This document shows positions 23,205 to 31,869 of a stretch of DNA of 64,000 nt, in pieces; the stretch's first letter is position 1, and every line of letters begins with the position of its first letter. The stretch lies in NCBI GenBank assembly GCA_023442945.1, contig JAEZWW010000112.1, positions 1 through 64,000 of the forward strand, written 5' to 3'. The position numbers and the translations under genes are program-made. Origin of the DNA: Pseudomonadota bacterium (GTDB lineage: Bacteria; Pseudomonadota; Gammaproteobacteria; Burkholderiales; Burkholderiaceae_C). The notes under the pieces are model-generated. The model saw nothing but the letters and a program-made list of their open reading frames with translations. It was not told the DNA's origin and did no database searches.

Positions 23205-24425
23205 ATGGAAGCGCCCGCCAGCCTGTTTTCTCAACCCGCCCTCCAGGCCGCGCTGCTGGCGGCTGCGGGCGCGCTGGCGTATTGGCTGAAAGACGTGCCT
23301 GGGCTGCTGATCGGCTGGGGCAAGCGCTTTTTCATCAGCACGCTCACCGTCGATTCGCGCGATGAATTCCTCTTCCCGGCGCTGATCGAGTACATGGACC
23401 GCCACCCCGGTCTGCGCGGGGTCAACCAGTTCACCGCGCGCAGCGTGCGCCGCGGCAGCGAATACCAAAGCCTGCAGGACGATTTGCGCAACGGCCAGCC
23501 GCCGCGCGCCTTCCTCAGCCCGGGCGAAGGCGTACACATCCTGCGTGTGGATGGGCGCTGGCTGTGGCTGAAGCGCGAGCTGCAGGTCGGCCAGACCGTG
23601 TTTGAGAAAGTCAGCCTGTCCACTTTTGGCCGCGCACCCGACTTTCTGGAGCGCTTTCTGCAAGCCGCCATCGCCGCCCGCGCCGCGCGCGAGACGGATT
23701 CGCTGTCCGTCTACATCCCCAACCCGTTTCACGGCGGCGACTGGATGCGCGCGCGCCTGGGTTCGCGCCGGCCGCTGGCGTCGGTCGTGCTGAAAGCGGG
23801 GCAGGGCGAGGCGCTGCTGGGCGACCTGGAGCGCTTCTTTGCCAGCCGCGAGCGCTACGCCCAGCTGGGCATTCCCTGGCGGCGCGGTTACCTGCTGTAC
23901 GGGCCGCCGGGCACGGGCAAGACCTCGCTGGTCACCGCGCTGGCGAGCGAGCTGCACCTGAACGTCTGCACCCTCAGCCTGGCCAGCCCCATCGTCACCG
24001 ACGAGAAGATCCACACCTTGCTGGCCGCCGTGCCGCAGCGCTCGCTGCTGTTGATCGAGGACGTGGACGCGTTCTTCCGCGAACGCGACGCGGCGCACGC
24101 GCAGGTCAAGCTGTCGTTCAGCGGTTTTTTGAACGCGCTGGACGGTGTCGCCACGCAGGAAGGCACGGTGCTGTTCATGACCACCAATCACGCCGAGCGC
24201 CTGGACCCGGCGCTGATCCGCGCCGGCCGCATCGACGAGAAAGTGGAGCTGGGCTTTGCCGACGCGGACCAGCTGCGCCGCCTGTACCTCAAGTTCGACC
24301 CCGACCCGGCCGCGGCCGAGGCCTTTGTGCGCGCGAACGCGGGCGAGGCGCGCTCGCCAGCGGCGGTGCAGGGGGAGTTGATGGCCAGGTTTGGGGCGGT
24401 ATCGGCCCCGACAGCGGCCGGCTGA
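23205..24425 (+). CDS. BCS1-like AAA+ ATPase
   Basis: 406 residues resembling the mitochondrial Bcs1 chaperone family: one hydrophobic N-terminal segment (about 10-30), a BCS1-specific domain (about 50-195) and an AAA+ module with Walker A YGPPGTGKTS (about 231-240), Walker B LLLIEDVDAFF (about 283-293), sensor region LFMTTNHAERLDPALIRAGR and arginine fingers. Bcs1 translocates folded Rieske protein across a membrane; the role of bacterial homologues is unknown. The ATG at 23205 has no clear ribosome site because an interspersed repeat fills the leader. It stands alone, with no Rieske gene nearby. Confidence 0.85.
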   Translation: MEAPASLFSQPALQAALLAAAGALAYWLKDVPGLLIGWGKRFFISTLTVDSRDEFLFPALIEYMDRHPGLRGVNQFTARSVRRGSEYQSLQDDLRNGQPPRAFLSPGEGVHILRVDGRWLWLKRELQVGQTVFEKVSLSTFGRAPDFLERFLQAAIAARAARETDSLSVYIPNPFHGGDWMRARLGSRRPLASVVLKAGQGEALLGDLERFFASRERYAQLGIPWRRGYLLYGPPGTGKTSLVTALASELHLNVCTLSLASPIVTDEKIHTLLAAVPQRSLLLIEDVDAFFRERDAAHAQVKLSFSGFLNALDGVATQEGTVLFMTTNHAERLDPALIRAGRIDEKVELGFADADQLRRLYLKFDPDPAAAEAFVRANAGEARSPAAVQGELMARFGAVSAPTAAG

Positions 24426-24494
24426 GCACCGGAGTGGGGGCGCGACCAGCCGGGGCGCGGTGCCGTTGTCGCCGCCGCGTCGGCTCGCCGAAGG

Positions 24495-24920
24495 CTAGCG
24501 CGAGGCCGGCGCGCCGGGCTGGCCGGCTTGCCCTTCGGCACCGCCCGCACCACCGGCACCGCCCGCACCACCGGCACCACCGGCACCACCGGCTCCACCA
24601 GTTCCACCCGCACCACCGGCTCCACCAGTTCCACCCGCACCACCTGGGCCGCCTGCACCACCCGTGCCGCCCGCACCGCCCGCACCGCCAGCACCGCCAG
24701 CACCGTCACGGCTGCGCGTATCCGGCCGCGCCGAACGTGCGGGCGGGACGGGAATGGGCTTCAAGCCGCTGGCGGGGCGCACCTGCATGGGTTTTCCGCC
24801 GCTGCAGCGTGCCTGCTGGTACACGGTGCGCCCCTGGGCGTCGGGGCAACGGTAGATCTGCGCATGGGCGCTGCTGGCACACACGGCGCCCAACAGCAAG
24901 GTGATGAAGGGCAACCGCAT
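24495..24920 (-). CDS. DUF4124 secreted protein with Gly-Gly-Ala repeat tail
   Basis: 141 residues. A signal peptide (ITLLLGAVCASSAHA) is followed by a DUF4124-type module (IYRCPDAQGRTVYQQARCSG) with two Cys, then a basic Pro-rich linker, then about 18 tandem Gly-Gly-Ala or Gly-Gly-Thr triplets (about 74-127) and a short polar end. The ATG at 24920 follows GAGGAG, which fixes strand and start; a His-rich plus-strand frame over the same DNA has no such signals. DUF4124 proteins are envelope proteins of unknown role. The tail resembles collagen-like or PGRS-like low-complexity and is likely variable in length. Confidence 0.75.
   Translation of the reverse strand: MRLPFITLLLGAVCASSAHAQIYRCPDAQGRTVYQQARCSGGKPMQVRPASGLKPIPVPPARSARPDTRSRDGAGGAGGAGGAGGTGGAGGPGGAGGTGGAGGAGGTGGAGGAGGAGGAGGAGGAGGAEGQAGQPGAPASR
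24540..24712. repeat. Tandem 9 bp-type repeat encoding Gly-Gly-Ala
   Basis: Units of the form CACCGGCAC/CGCCCGCAC/CACCGGCTC follow each other with little variation for about 170 bp, in frame with the DUF4124 gene. Such an array can change length by slippage without breaking the frame. Confidence 0.85.
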
Positions 24921-25080
24921 CCAAGTCTCCTCAAGCTGTGGGCCAGTGTAGCGGCGGTGATGGGGTGGGCAGCTGGGTGCAGGGCGACGGATTGTTCGGC
25001 GTAGACCCTGGCGATGCCTGCCGCCGCGTCGTGCTGGACGTTGGAGGTGCGGCGCGCCCGCCGCAGGGCTACCATCGGCC

Positions 25081-25452
25081 ATGCGCAAAACTTTTCCCCT
25101 GACCGCAGAAGGCAAGCACCCCGACCGCCTGCTGGATGCCACCAAGCACGAGATCCGCAAGTACCTGAAGCGCGAGCGCCGACGCGAGCTGCCGGCGGGC
25201 ATGGACTACTGGGCGTTCGACTGCCGCTTTGGCTCGACGCAGGACGATGCGCAGCCGGTGCACGTGGCGGCGATCATCGAGCGCATCGACGAAGCGGTGG
25301 CGGCCGGCGCGCCGCAGTTCTACGTCGAAATCCTGGCGCGGGCGGCGCAGCGGCAGCATCGGCCGCAGGGCGAGCACGGCGGCTACGCCGACCCGGCCGG
25401 CGCTGAAACCGACGGCCCGGTGCGCCGCCGGCACCACGAAGCCGAGGACTGA
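25081..25452 (+). CDS. DUF6172 family protein
   Basis: 123 residues, soluble and charged, without a signal peptide. It opens MRKTFPLTAEGKHPDRLLDA and continues with KHEIRKYLKRERRRELP, MDYWAFDCRFGS and QFYVEILARA, the pattern of a small conserved proteobacterial family (DUF6172) with no known function. The last 25 residues are a variable polar tail. A stand-alone gene divergent from the DUF4124 gene. Confidence 0.75.
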   Translation: MRKTFPLTAEGKHPDRLLDATKHEIRKYLKRERRRELPAGMDYWAFDCRFGSTQDDAQPVHVAAIIERIDEAVAAGAPQFYVEILARAAQRQHRPQGEHGGYADPAGAETDGPVRRRHHEAED

Positions 25453-25522
25453 CGCGCGGTCGACCTACGGCACGCTGATCGACCCGCGAATCGTTTTGGC
25501 ACGGTTTTTGAGGCTTTCGAGC

Positions 25523-25570
25523 CGCCAGCCCTACAGGGATCAGCGCGAGCAGCTACGGTATCGATAGCGC
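25523..25570 (-). repeat. Interspersed repeat copy between convergent genes
   Basis: On the minus strand: GCGCTATCGATACCGTAGCT, then GCTCGCGCTGATCCCTGTAG, then GGCTGGCGGC. It sits between the DUF6172 gene and the convergent helicase gene; the rest of that 206 bp gap shows nothing else. Confidence 0.8.
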
Positions 25571-25658
25571 ATTGCGGGGATGAAGCAGGACGCTGAACGG
25601 CGACGTGCATCGCCCATCGCGTACGCCACGCACGCCAAGCGGGCCCTTTCGCCCGACC

Positions 25659-26957
25659 TCAGGCCGTCGAATCGCCAGGTTTTGACGTTGGTGCGGCGGC
25701 CGCAGCAGCAGCAGCGGCGCGCAGCTTGTCTTTCTTGCTCGGCCGCTTGCCCTTGATGCCGCCGTTGCCCTGCGCCTCGGTACGAGCAGGCGCGGTGGCG
25801 ACTTCCGCGTCGGTGGGCTCGAACCCCACGACGCGTTCCAGCGGCAGGTTCAGTCCCTGCCGTTGGGCAATCAGGCGCCAGTGCGCTGCGTTGTCCGCCG
25901 TGACCAGGCTGATGGCCGCGCCCGACTGGCCCGCGCGGCCGGTGCGGCCGATGCGGTGCACGTAGTCGACGGGCGAGCGCGGCAGGTCGTAGTTGACGAC
26001 CACCGGCAGCTCGGCGATGTCGATGCCGCGTGCGGCCAGGTCGGTGGTGATCAGCATGTCCCACTGGCCATTCTTGAACTCTGCCAGCGTCTGTTGGCGC
26101 GCGCCCTGGCTTAAGCCCCCGTGGAACGAGGTGGCGTACAGCCCGCGCTGGCGCAGTTTGGCCGCCACGTGCTCGGCCGCGTGCTGCGTGGCGACGAAGA
26201 CCAGCGCCTGCGTCCAGCCCTGATCAGCAAACAGGTGGCGCAGCAGCTCGGTGCGCCGCGCGGTGTCGACCGCGATGGCGCGTTGGGCGATGTCGGGGGT
26301 GTGCACGGGCGACTCGGCCACGCTGACGCGCACGGGGTCGTGCAGCAGGCTGGCGGCCAGCGCTTCCACCGCGGGTGGAAAGGTGGCCGAGAAAAACAGG
26401 TTCTGCCGCCGCGCGGGCAGCAGCGCCAGCACGCGCTGCAGCTCATCGGCAAACCCCAGGTCGAGCAGGCGATCGGCCTCGTCCAGCACCAGCGCCTGCA
26501 CGGCGCCCAGTTGGACGGCGTTCTGTTCCACCAGGTCCAGCAGGCGTCCGGGCGTGGCGACCAGCACGTCGGCACCGCCGCGCAGCGCCTGCATCTGCGG
26601 GTTGATCGACACGCCGCCGAAGGCCACGGCGACGCGCAGGGCCTGCGGCAAATTGACGACCAGCTCGCGCATCACGGTGCCCACCTGCGCGGCCAGCTCG
26701 CGCGTGGGCACCAGCACCAGGGCGCGCGCGTGGTTGCTTCGGCGCGGAGCGGTGTCGCCCGTCAGCCGCTGCAGCAGCGGCAGCGCAAAGGCCGCCGTCT
26801 TGCCCGAGCCCGTCTGCGCTGACGCCAGCAGGTCGTCGCCGCGCAGCACGACTGGGATGGCCGCGGCCTGCACCGGCGTGGGTGTGGCGAAGCCGGCGGC
26901 GTGGGCGGCGTGCAGCAGGTCGGTGGACAGGCCGAGCGCGGGGTAATCAGGGGTCAT
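25659..26957 (-). CDS. DEAD-box RNA helicase (RhlE-like)
   Basis: ATP-dependent RNA unwinding, likely in ribosome assembly or RNA decay. 432 residues with the Q motif TPTPVQAAAIP, Walker A SAQTGSGKT, PTRELAAQV, DEAD in VLDEADRLLDLG, SAT in FFSATFPP, and the C-terminal HRIGRTGRAG. A basic Lys/Ala-rich tail (IKGKRPSKKDKLRAAAAAAA) follows. ATG 26957 gives a normal N-terminus (PDYPALGLSTDLLHAAHAAG); the longer frame to 27200 shadows the next gene, which ends 7 bp upstream. Likely cotranscribed with that small gene. RhlE versus another DEAD subgroup is not certain. Confidence 0.92.
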   Translation of the reverse strand: MTPDYPALGLSTDLLHAAHAAGFATPTPVQAAAIPVVLRGDDLLASAQTGSGKTAAFALPLLQRLTGDTAPRRSNHARALVLVPTRELAAQVGTVMRELVVNLPQALRVAVAFGGVSINPQMQALRGGADVLVATPGRLLDLVEQNAVQLGAVQALVLDEADRLLDLGFADELQRVLALLPARRQNLFFSATFPPAVEALAASLLHDPVRVSVAESPVHTPDIAQRAIAVDTARRTELLRHLFADQGWTQALVFVATQHAAEHVAAKLRQRGLYATSFHGGLSQGARQQTLAEFKNGQWDMLITTDLAARGIDIAELPVVVNYDLPRSPVDYVHRIGRTGRAGQSGAAISLVTADNAAHWRLIAQRQGLNLPLERVVGFEPTDAEVATAPARTEAQGNGGIKGKRPSKKDKLRAAAAAAAAAPTSKPGDSTA

Positions 26958-26964
26958 CAGTCGA

Positions 26965-27192
26965 TCAGGGAGAGCGGCGCAGGCGCGGCGCCGAAAGCAA
27001 GACGAGGTTGTCGACGACGGCGTCGTCGACGTCGCGCCAGCGGCCGACGAGCCCCTTGGCCAGCAGGCTGGCTTGCAGGGTCTTGAGGTCTTTGACGGAA
27101 GGCGCGACTTTGATCTGGGCGACCACGGCGCGCGTGTTGCCGGTGTGGAGCAGGGCGAGGATCTTGCTCGTCCAGTCGGAAGGTGGGGCCAT
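26965..27192 (-). CDS. Small conserved protein upstream of the RNA helicase, function unknown
   Basis: 75 residues starting MAPPSDWTSKILALLHTGNT. It looks like a compact helical domain (KVAPSVKDLKTLQASLLAKG, then WRDVDDAVVDNLVLLSAPR). The frame is open further upstream to 27261, but ATG 27192 gives the more natural start. It ends 7 bp before the helicase start, so it is probably the first gene of a two-gene operon. No known motif; a nucleic-acid-related role is only suggested by position. Confidence 0.6.
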   Translation of the reverse strand: MAPPSDWTSKILALLHTGNTRAVVAQIKVAPSVKDLKTLQASLLAKGLVGRWRDVDDAVVDNLVLLSAPRLRRSP

Positions 27193-27323
27193 GGCGCCAT
27201 TGTCGCCGCGGGACCGTTTCGCTAGCGGAAGAAGCCGTGGCTGGAGGCGCGCGCCGGGCATCGGCAGAGGCGGATAGGGGCGCTAGGCCCGGCCGTCACC
27301 GGTCTCCGCTATGATGGTTTGAG

Positions 27324-27370
27324 GTCATCAAAAATGATAGCTGCCTGCGCACACTGGGCGCTGGCTGAAG
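27324..27370 (+). repeat. Partial interspersed repeat copy before a lipoprotein gene
   Basis: GTCATCAAAAATGATAGCTG, then CCTGCGCACACTGGGCGCTG. The first half (short palindrome plus AGCTGCCTGCGCA) is preserved and the second half diverges. It lies about 55 bp upstream of the 27427 gene. Confidence 0.6.
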
Positions 27371-27426
27371 ACGTAAGTGATACTTATTTTTAGATGACGC
27401 AACCAAAGTTTTAAGAGGGACGGTCG

Positions 27427-28125
27427 ATGAAAAGAAGAAGCTTCGCGGCGATCGGCGCTGTGGCTGCGATGATGCTCACCGCGGGCTGCGGCACTTTCCA
27501 CAAAATGCCCTTTGACGTGGCATCGGACAAGGTGGAGGACAAAAAGGCCGTGTACCTGTTGATGGTGACGTTGGATAACGCCTACCGAAGCTCGTTCAAG
27601 CCCCGCTTGCAAAGCGTGGTGCTGGATCGCCGCAATGGCGATAAGTGGGAGGCGATGCTCTTGAACGCGGATGTGAGTGGCGAGGTGGTCGTGCCAGGCG
27701 CGGCGGTCAACAGCTATGCCGCGCGCATGGAACTGGCCCCTGGTGACTACCGCCTGCGCGCGTTGAACGCCAACCACTATGCGGTCTTGATGAATTCGAC
27801 TTTTACGGTGCCGATGTTCACACCGCTGAAGGTGACCGAGCCCCGGGGCGTTTTCTATCTCGGCCACCTGCGCGGCACGCTGCGTGAGGCGAAGCCGGGC
27901 GATCTGAGCGCCATTGGTATCGGCGGCGGCCTCATCGCTCAGGAAGTAAGCGGTGCCGCCAGCGGCACGTTTGACGTAGTGATCGGCGATGCGTGGCGAA
28001 CCGACGAGGCGATCTTCCGCACCCAGTTCCCGGCGCTGGCTAACGTACCGGTTCGCAAGGCCCTGTTGCCCGCTTACGACCGCGCGCGTGTGGCGCGGGA
28101 GGTGGCAGCGGCAGCTGGCAAGTAG
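27427..28125 (+). CDS. Putative lipoprotein of unknown function
   Basis: 232 residues. The signal peptide ends in a lipobox MMLTAGCG (Cys about 20). The mature protein appears beta-rich (KAVYLLMVTLDNAYRSSFKP, LAPGDYRLRALNANHYAV) and has no motif I recognise. The start ATG 27427 follows AAGAGGGA with workable spacing. Its codon use is slightly less GC-rich than its neighbours. The 234 bp upstream hold a partial repeat copy and otherwise nothing I can name. Confidence 0.7.
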   Translation: MKRRSFAAIGAVAAMMLTAGCGTFHKMPFDVASDKVEDKKAVYLLMVTLDNAYRSSFKPRLQSVVLDRRNGDKWEAMLLNADVSGEVVVPGAAVNSYAARMELAPGDYRLRALNANHYAVLMNSTFTVPMFTPLKVTEPRGVFYLGHLRGTLREAKPGDLSAIGIGGGLIAQEVSGAASGTFDVVIGDAWRTDEAIFRTQFPALANVPVRKALLPAYDRARVAREVAAAAGK

Positions 28126-28171
28126 GGCGCGTAGCCAGGCCTTGGGGCGTCGCCAGGCCGGTTCAGAGCCC

Positions 28172-28660
28172 TCAGGCGTGCTTGTCCGCCCGCGTCTTGG
28201 GCGGCTGGACGGACCACTCGGGCGGTTCGTCCGTGCCGGCGTCTTCGTCGCGTTCGGCGTCGTCGAATGTGCCGTGGACCTTGCCGGCCGCGTGGTGCAC
28301 CGGCGCGTAGACGGCGTACAGGCGCATCGGCTCCTTGCCGGTGTTGATCACGTCGTGCCAGGTGCCGGCCGGCACCACGATGCACCAACCGTCTTCCACG
28401 TCCTGTGTGAAGTTCAGGTTGTCCTTGCTCGGGCCCATGGTGCAGCGGCCCTGGCCGGCGTCCAGGCGCAGGAACTGGTCGGTGTCCGGGTGGGCTTCCA
28501 GGCCGATGGACTGGCCGGGCTCGATCGACATCAGCGTGACCTGCAGGTACTTGCCGCTCCAGGCCACGGTGCGGTAGTTGGCGTTGTCCTTGGTGGCGGT
28601 CTCCAGGTCAAACGCATTCGGCTGGGGGCCGATGTCCTGGACGACGGGTTTCTGGCTCAT
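28172..28660 (-). CDS. Cupin-domain protein
   Basis: 162 residues with one small beta-barrel cupin domain (about 45-130). Metal-site candidates are EAHPDTDQFLRLDAGQG (His and Glu/Asp region) and the second motif VPAGTWHDVINTG (His about 102). The protein resembles mannose-6-phosphate isomerase-like cupins; substrate unknown. ATG 28660 is preceded by AAGGAGAA. The tail after residue 130 is acidic and low in complexity. It is a single-gene unit convergent with the lipoprotein gene. Confidence 0.8.
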   Translation of the reverse strand: MSQKPVVQDIGPQPNAFDLETATKDNANYRTVAWSGKYLQVTLMSIEPGQSIGLEAHPDTDQFLRLDAGQGRCTMGPSKDNLNFTQDVEDGWCIVVPAGTWHDVINTGKEPMRLYAVYAPVHHAAGKVHGTFDDAERDEDAGTDEPPEWSVQPPKTRADKHA

Positions 28661-28751
28661 GGGGTTCTCCTTGTTCCGTGGGTGGGCCATTGCCGCGGGG
28701 GCGGCGAGATCGCTTTTGATCGTAGCCGCTCCCCGCTTCGCCGGCTCACCC

Positions 28752-30275
28752 TCAGCGCGGTACCCGGAAGGTGGAGTGGGCCAGGACAGCGCGCGCGGCG
28801 TGCTCGCCCACCACTTCAAAGCGCACGGGCACTGTCTGCCCACGCAGCGCCTGCGCGGCCTGGGCCGACAGGCGCACGCTGACCGGCAGGTACAGCGTGC
28901 CGGCGGCGGGCAACACGGGGTCGGCCCGGGCGTGGGCCAGGGTCAGGCCGGTGCCGGGTGTGGCGGCATCGGTCGTCACCTCGATCTGCAGCGGTTGGTC
29001 GCTGAGGCTGGCGCTGCGGATTTGCAGGCGGTAGAGGTTTTCCAGGTCGCCCTGTGGCGTGTAGCGCGACATCACGCCGCGGTCGCGCTGCACGTCCACG
29101 CGCAGTTCGGGCCGCTGGGCCAGGCCCACGGCCATCAGCGCCAGCACCGCCACGATGACGCCGCCGTACACCGCCACGCGGGGTTTGCGCCAGGGGCTGA
29201 TCTTGGCGGGTGCGGGCGGCAGCCCAGGTGGCCGGGGTGCGGGTGCGATGGTGGGCGCTGGTGCTGCGGTCGCTGGCACTCGCTGGGTCGTCACCGTCTC
29301 GGCCAGCGGGCTGAAGCGGATCAGCCCGCGGGGCGCCTGGATCTTGTCCATGATGCTGTTGCAGGCGTCGATGCACACGCCGCAGCTGATGCAGGCCGAT
29401 TGCAGGCCCTGGCGGATGTCGATGCCGGTGGGGCAGACCTGCACGCACAGGGTGCAGTCGATGCAGTCGCCTTGTGCTGCAGCGGGTGCCGCTGCGCCAG
29501 CCTCGGCGACACTTGTACGCGCCGCCGCGCTGCGGTGGCGGCCACGGGGCTCGCCCCGGGTCTGGTCGTAGGTGACGACCAGGGTGTCGCGGTCAAGCAT
29601 CGCACTTTGAAAGCGGCCGTAGGGGCAGGCGTGCTGGCAGATGCGTTCACGCAGCACGCCAGCGTGCAGGTAGGTGATGCTGGCGTAGAACAGGATCCAG
29701 AACGTGTTCCACGGGCCCATGCTGAGCGTGGGCAGGTGGTGCACCAGCTCGCGGATCGGGGTGAACCAGCCAACGAAGCTGAAGCCGGTCCACAGCGCCA
29801 GCAGCGCCCAAGCCAGGTGCTTGCCGCCGCGGCGTGCGATCTTGTGCGGGCCCCAGCCGGCCTGGTCGAGCCGCAACCGGGTGGAGCGGTCGCCTTCCAT
29901 GCGCCGCTCGATCGCCATGAACATCTCGGTGTACACGGTCTGCGGGCAGGCAAACCCGCACCACACGCGCCCGACCACCACGGTGACCAGGAAGAGCAGC
30001 ATGGCGCTGGCGATCAGCAGGCCGGTCAGGTAAATCAAATCCTGCGGCAGCAGCAGCGTGCGGAAGAAGTAAAAACGCTGGTGCGCCAGATCGAACAGCA
30101 CGGCCTGGCGCCCGTCGATCGTGAGCCAGGGCACGCCGTAGAACACCAGTTGGGTCAGCAGCACCAGCGCCAGGCGCCAGCGGGTAAAAAAGCCGCTGGC
30201 GCGGCGCGCGTGGATGCGTTGGGCCGGCTCGACCGCCAGCGGAGTGATGGGGATGACGCGGGATGGGGTGGACAT
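28752..30275 (-). CDS. ccoG: Cytochrome c oxidase accessory protein CcoG
   Basis: Membrane iron-sulfur protein needed for cbb3 oxidase assembly, acting on copper delivery. 507 residues: membrane helices near 38-60, 80-105 and 155-185, then CGFACPQTVYTEMF and CQHACPYGRF, the ferredoxin-type CIDCTLCVQVCP and CISCGVCIDACN clusters, one further helix (about 365-385) and a C-terminal immunoglobulin-like FixG domain. ATG 30275 (MSTPSRVIPI) fits; the upstream extension to 30308 is not needed. It stands apart from ccoNOPQ and is divergent from a MocR-type regulator. Confidence 0.94.
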   Translation of the reverse strand: MSTPSRVIPITPLAVEPAQRIHARRASGFFTRWRLALVLLTQLVFYGVPWLTIDGRQAVLFDLAHQRFYFFRTLLLPQDLIYLTGLLIASAMLLFLVTVVVGRVWCGFACPQTVYTEMFMAIERRMEGDRSTRLRLDQAGWGPHKIARRGGKHLAWALLALWTGFSFVGWFTPIRELVHHLPTLSMGPWNTFWILFYASITYLHAGVLRERICQHACPYGRFQSAMLDRDTLVVTYDQTRGEPRGRHRSAAARTSVAEAGAAAPAAAQGDCIDCTLCVQVCPTGIDIRQGLQSACISCGVCIDACNSIMDKIQAPRGLIRFSPLAETVTTQRVPATAAPAPTIAPAPRPPGLPPAPAKISPWRKPRVAVYGGVIVAVLALMAVGLAQRPELRVDVQRDRGVMSRYTPQGDLENLYRLQIRSASLSDQPLQIEVTTDAATPGTGLTLAHARADPVLPAAGTLYLPVSVRLSAQAAQALRGQTVPVRFEVVGEHAARAVLAHSTFRVPR

Positions 30276-30335
30276 GGAAGGCCTTCGGGCGAAGCCCGGC
30301 TTCGCCATGGAGGGAGCATGCAGTGAGGCGTTTTG

Positions 30336-30346
30336 ATCTGGTAGAT
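30336..30346. promoter_or_regulatory. Possible operator between ccoG and the MocR gene
   Basis: ATCT-GGT-AGAT, extended to TGATCT...AGATTCA, sits just 8 bases before the MocR start codon. A regulator binding here would block its own expression. Inference only. Confidence 0.3.
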
Positions 30347-30354
30347 TCAGAAAA

Positions 30355-31869
30355 ATGCTTAAACCACCGGATCAGATCGTGTTGGGTGCTGCGACTGCGG
30401 TGCCGCCAGCGCCCGCTCTGCTGTACCAGGCACTGGCGGACGCGCTGGCAGAGGCGATCGCGCGCGGCCAGCTGCGTGCGGGGGAACGCCTGCCCTCGGT
30501 GCGTGCGACTTGCCGCGAACGCCGCGTCAGCCCGGCCACGGTGTTCCAGGCGTATGGCTTGCTGGAAGCCCAGGGCCTGATCGAAGCGCGGCCGCGTTCG
30601 GGCTACTTCGTGCGGCCGCGCCGGCGCCCGCGCGGCGGCCAGCCCAGCGCCGCCCCGGCCAGCGCGCAGGTGGCGGACGTGAAGGTCAGCGATTTGTCGC
30701 TGCAACTGCTGCAGGCGGCGCAGAACGAGGCGCTGGTGCCGCTGGGCTCGGCCTTCCCTGCGTCGCACCTGTTCCCGTTTGACGACCTGGCGCGCTGCGG
30801 CGCGCGCGCCATGCGCCGCGTGCGCCCGGCGCAGATCACCAGTGCCGGTGCGGCGGGGGATGAACGACTGCGCCACGCGCTGCAGCGGCGGTACGCGCTG
30901 CACGGCGTGGCGCTGCAGGCGGACGAGCCCATCGTCACCAACGGCGCGCTGGAAGCGCTCAACCTGTGTCTGGAGGCGGTGACGCGCCCGGGCGATCTGG
31001 TGGTGGTCGAGTCGCCGACGTTTTACGCTGCGCTGCAGGTGCTGGACCGGCTCGGCCTGAAAGCGCTGGAGGTTCGCACCGACCCGGTGAAAGGCCTGGA
31101 CGTGCAGGCCCTGGAAGCGCTGCTGGACACCCACCCGGTCGCGGCCTGCTGGTGCATGACCAGCTTTCAAAACCCACTGGGCGCGTTGATGCCCGACAGC
31201 CGCAAACAGGCGCTGGTGGAGCTGCTGACGCGCCGGCACGTGCCGCTCATCGAAGACGACGTGTACGCCGAGCTGTACGGGCAGGCCCCGCGCCCGCGCC
31301 CGGCCAAGGCCTTCGACACCGAGGGCTGGGTGCTGCACTGCGGGTCGTTTTCCAAATGCCTGGCGCCGGGCTACCGCGTGGGGTGGGCGGCGGCGGGGCG
31401 CTTCAGCGCGCAGGTGCTGCGCTTGAAGACCATGGGCTCGCTGGCCACGGCCTTGCCGCCCCAGCTGGCGCTGGCCGAATTCCTGGCGCAAGGCGGTTTT
31501 GATCGCCACCTGCGCAGCCTGCGCCAGACGCTGTCGGACCAGCGCGAGCAGGCGCGGCGGTTGGTGGCGCGGCATTTTCCTGCCGGCACGCGGGTGACGC
31601 GGCCGACCGGTGGGTATTTCCTGTGGGTCGAGCTGCCCGCGGCCGTCGACGCGCTGGCGCTGTACCAGCGGGCGTTGGCGGACGGCATCAGCACGGCGCC
31701 GGGGCTGCTGTTTTCAGGCGACGGGCGCTTCACCCACCACCTGCGGCTGAACGTCGGCCACCCGGGCGACGCGCGTTTTGCACCAGCGGTGCAGCGCGTG
31801 GGGGAGATTGCTGCGACGCTGCTGGGCGACGCGGCCAGCGCGCGGGCGTTGACGCCCACCTCCGGCTGA
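30355..31869 (+). CDS. MocR-type regulator (GntR DNA-binding domain plus aminotransferase domain)
   Basis: 504 residues. The N-terminal winged helix (about 20-85: ALADAIARGQLRAGERLPS-type start, ATVFQAYGLLEAQGLIEARP) is joined by a basic linker to a fold-I aminotransferase-like domain. PLP-site features are SFQNPLGALMP, EDDVYAELYG and the Lys in GSFSKCLAPGYRVGW. Such proteins sense PLP or amino-group ligands; PdxR-like control of vitamin B6 genes is one option, but no B6 gene is adjacent. Divergent from ccoG across 79 bp. Confidence 0.9.
   Translation: MLKPPDQIVLGAATAVPPAPALLYQALADALAEAIARGQLRAGERLPSVRATCRERRVSPATVFQAYGLLEAQGLIEARPRSGYFVRPRRRPRGGQPSAAPASAQVADVKVSDLSLQLLQAAQNEALVPLGSAFPASHLFPFDDLARCGARAMRRVRPAQITSAGAAGDERLRHALQRRYALHGVALQADEPIVTNGALEALNLCLEAVTRPGDLVVVESPTFYAALQVLDRLGLKALEVRTDPVKGLDVQALEALLDTHPVAACWCMTSFQNPLGALMPDSRKQALVELLTRRHVPLIEDDVYAELYGQAPRPRPAKAFDTEGWVLHCGSFSKCLAPGYRVGWAAAGRFSAQVLRLKTMGSLATALPPQLALAEFLAQGGFDRHLRSLRQTLSDQREQARRLVARHFPAGTRVTRPTGGYFLWVELPAAVDALALYQRALADGISTAPGLLFSGDGRFTHHLRLNVGHPGDARFAPAVQRVGEIAATLLGDAASARALTPTSG

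Noticed and set aside
24540..24712. Regular repeats considered as a CRISPR array
   Set aside because: Units are about 9 bp with no spacers and lie in frame within a protein gene.
24434..24904. His-rich plus-strand frame over the Gly-Gly-Ala gene
   Set aside because: It is the shadow of the 9 bp repeat; it has no ribosome site or signal, while the minus-strand frame has a signal peptide, a DUF4124 module and GAGGAG.
26958..27200. N-terminal extension of the RNA helicase to 27200
   Set aside because: Low-complexity shadow of the small gene at 26965-27192; the helicase is complete from 26957.
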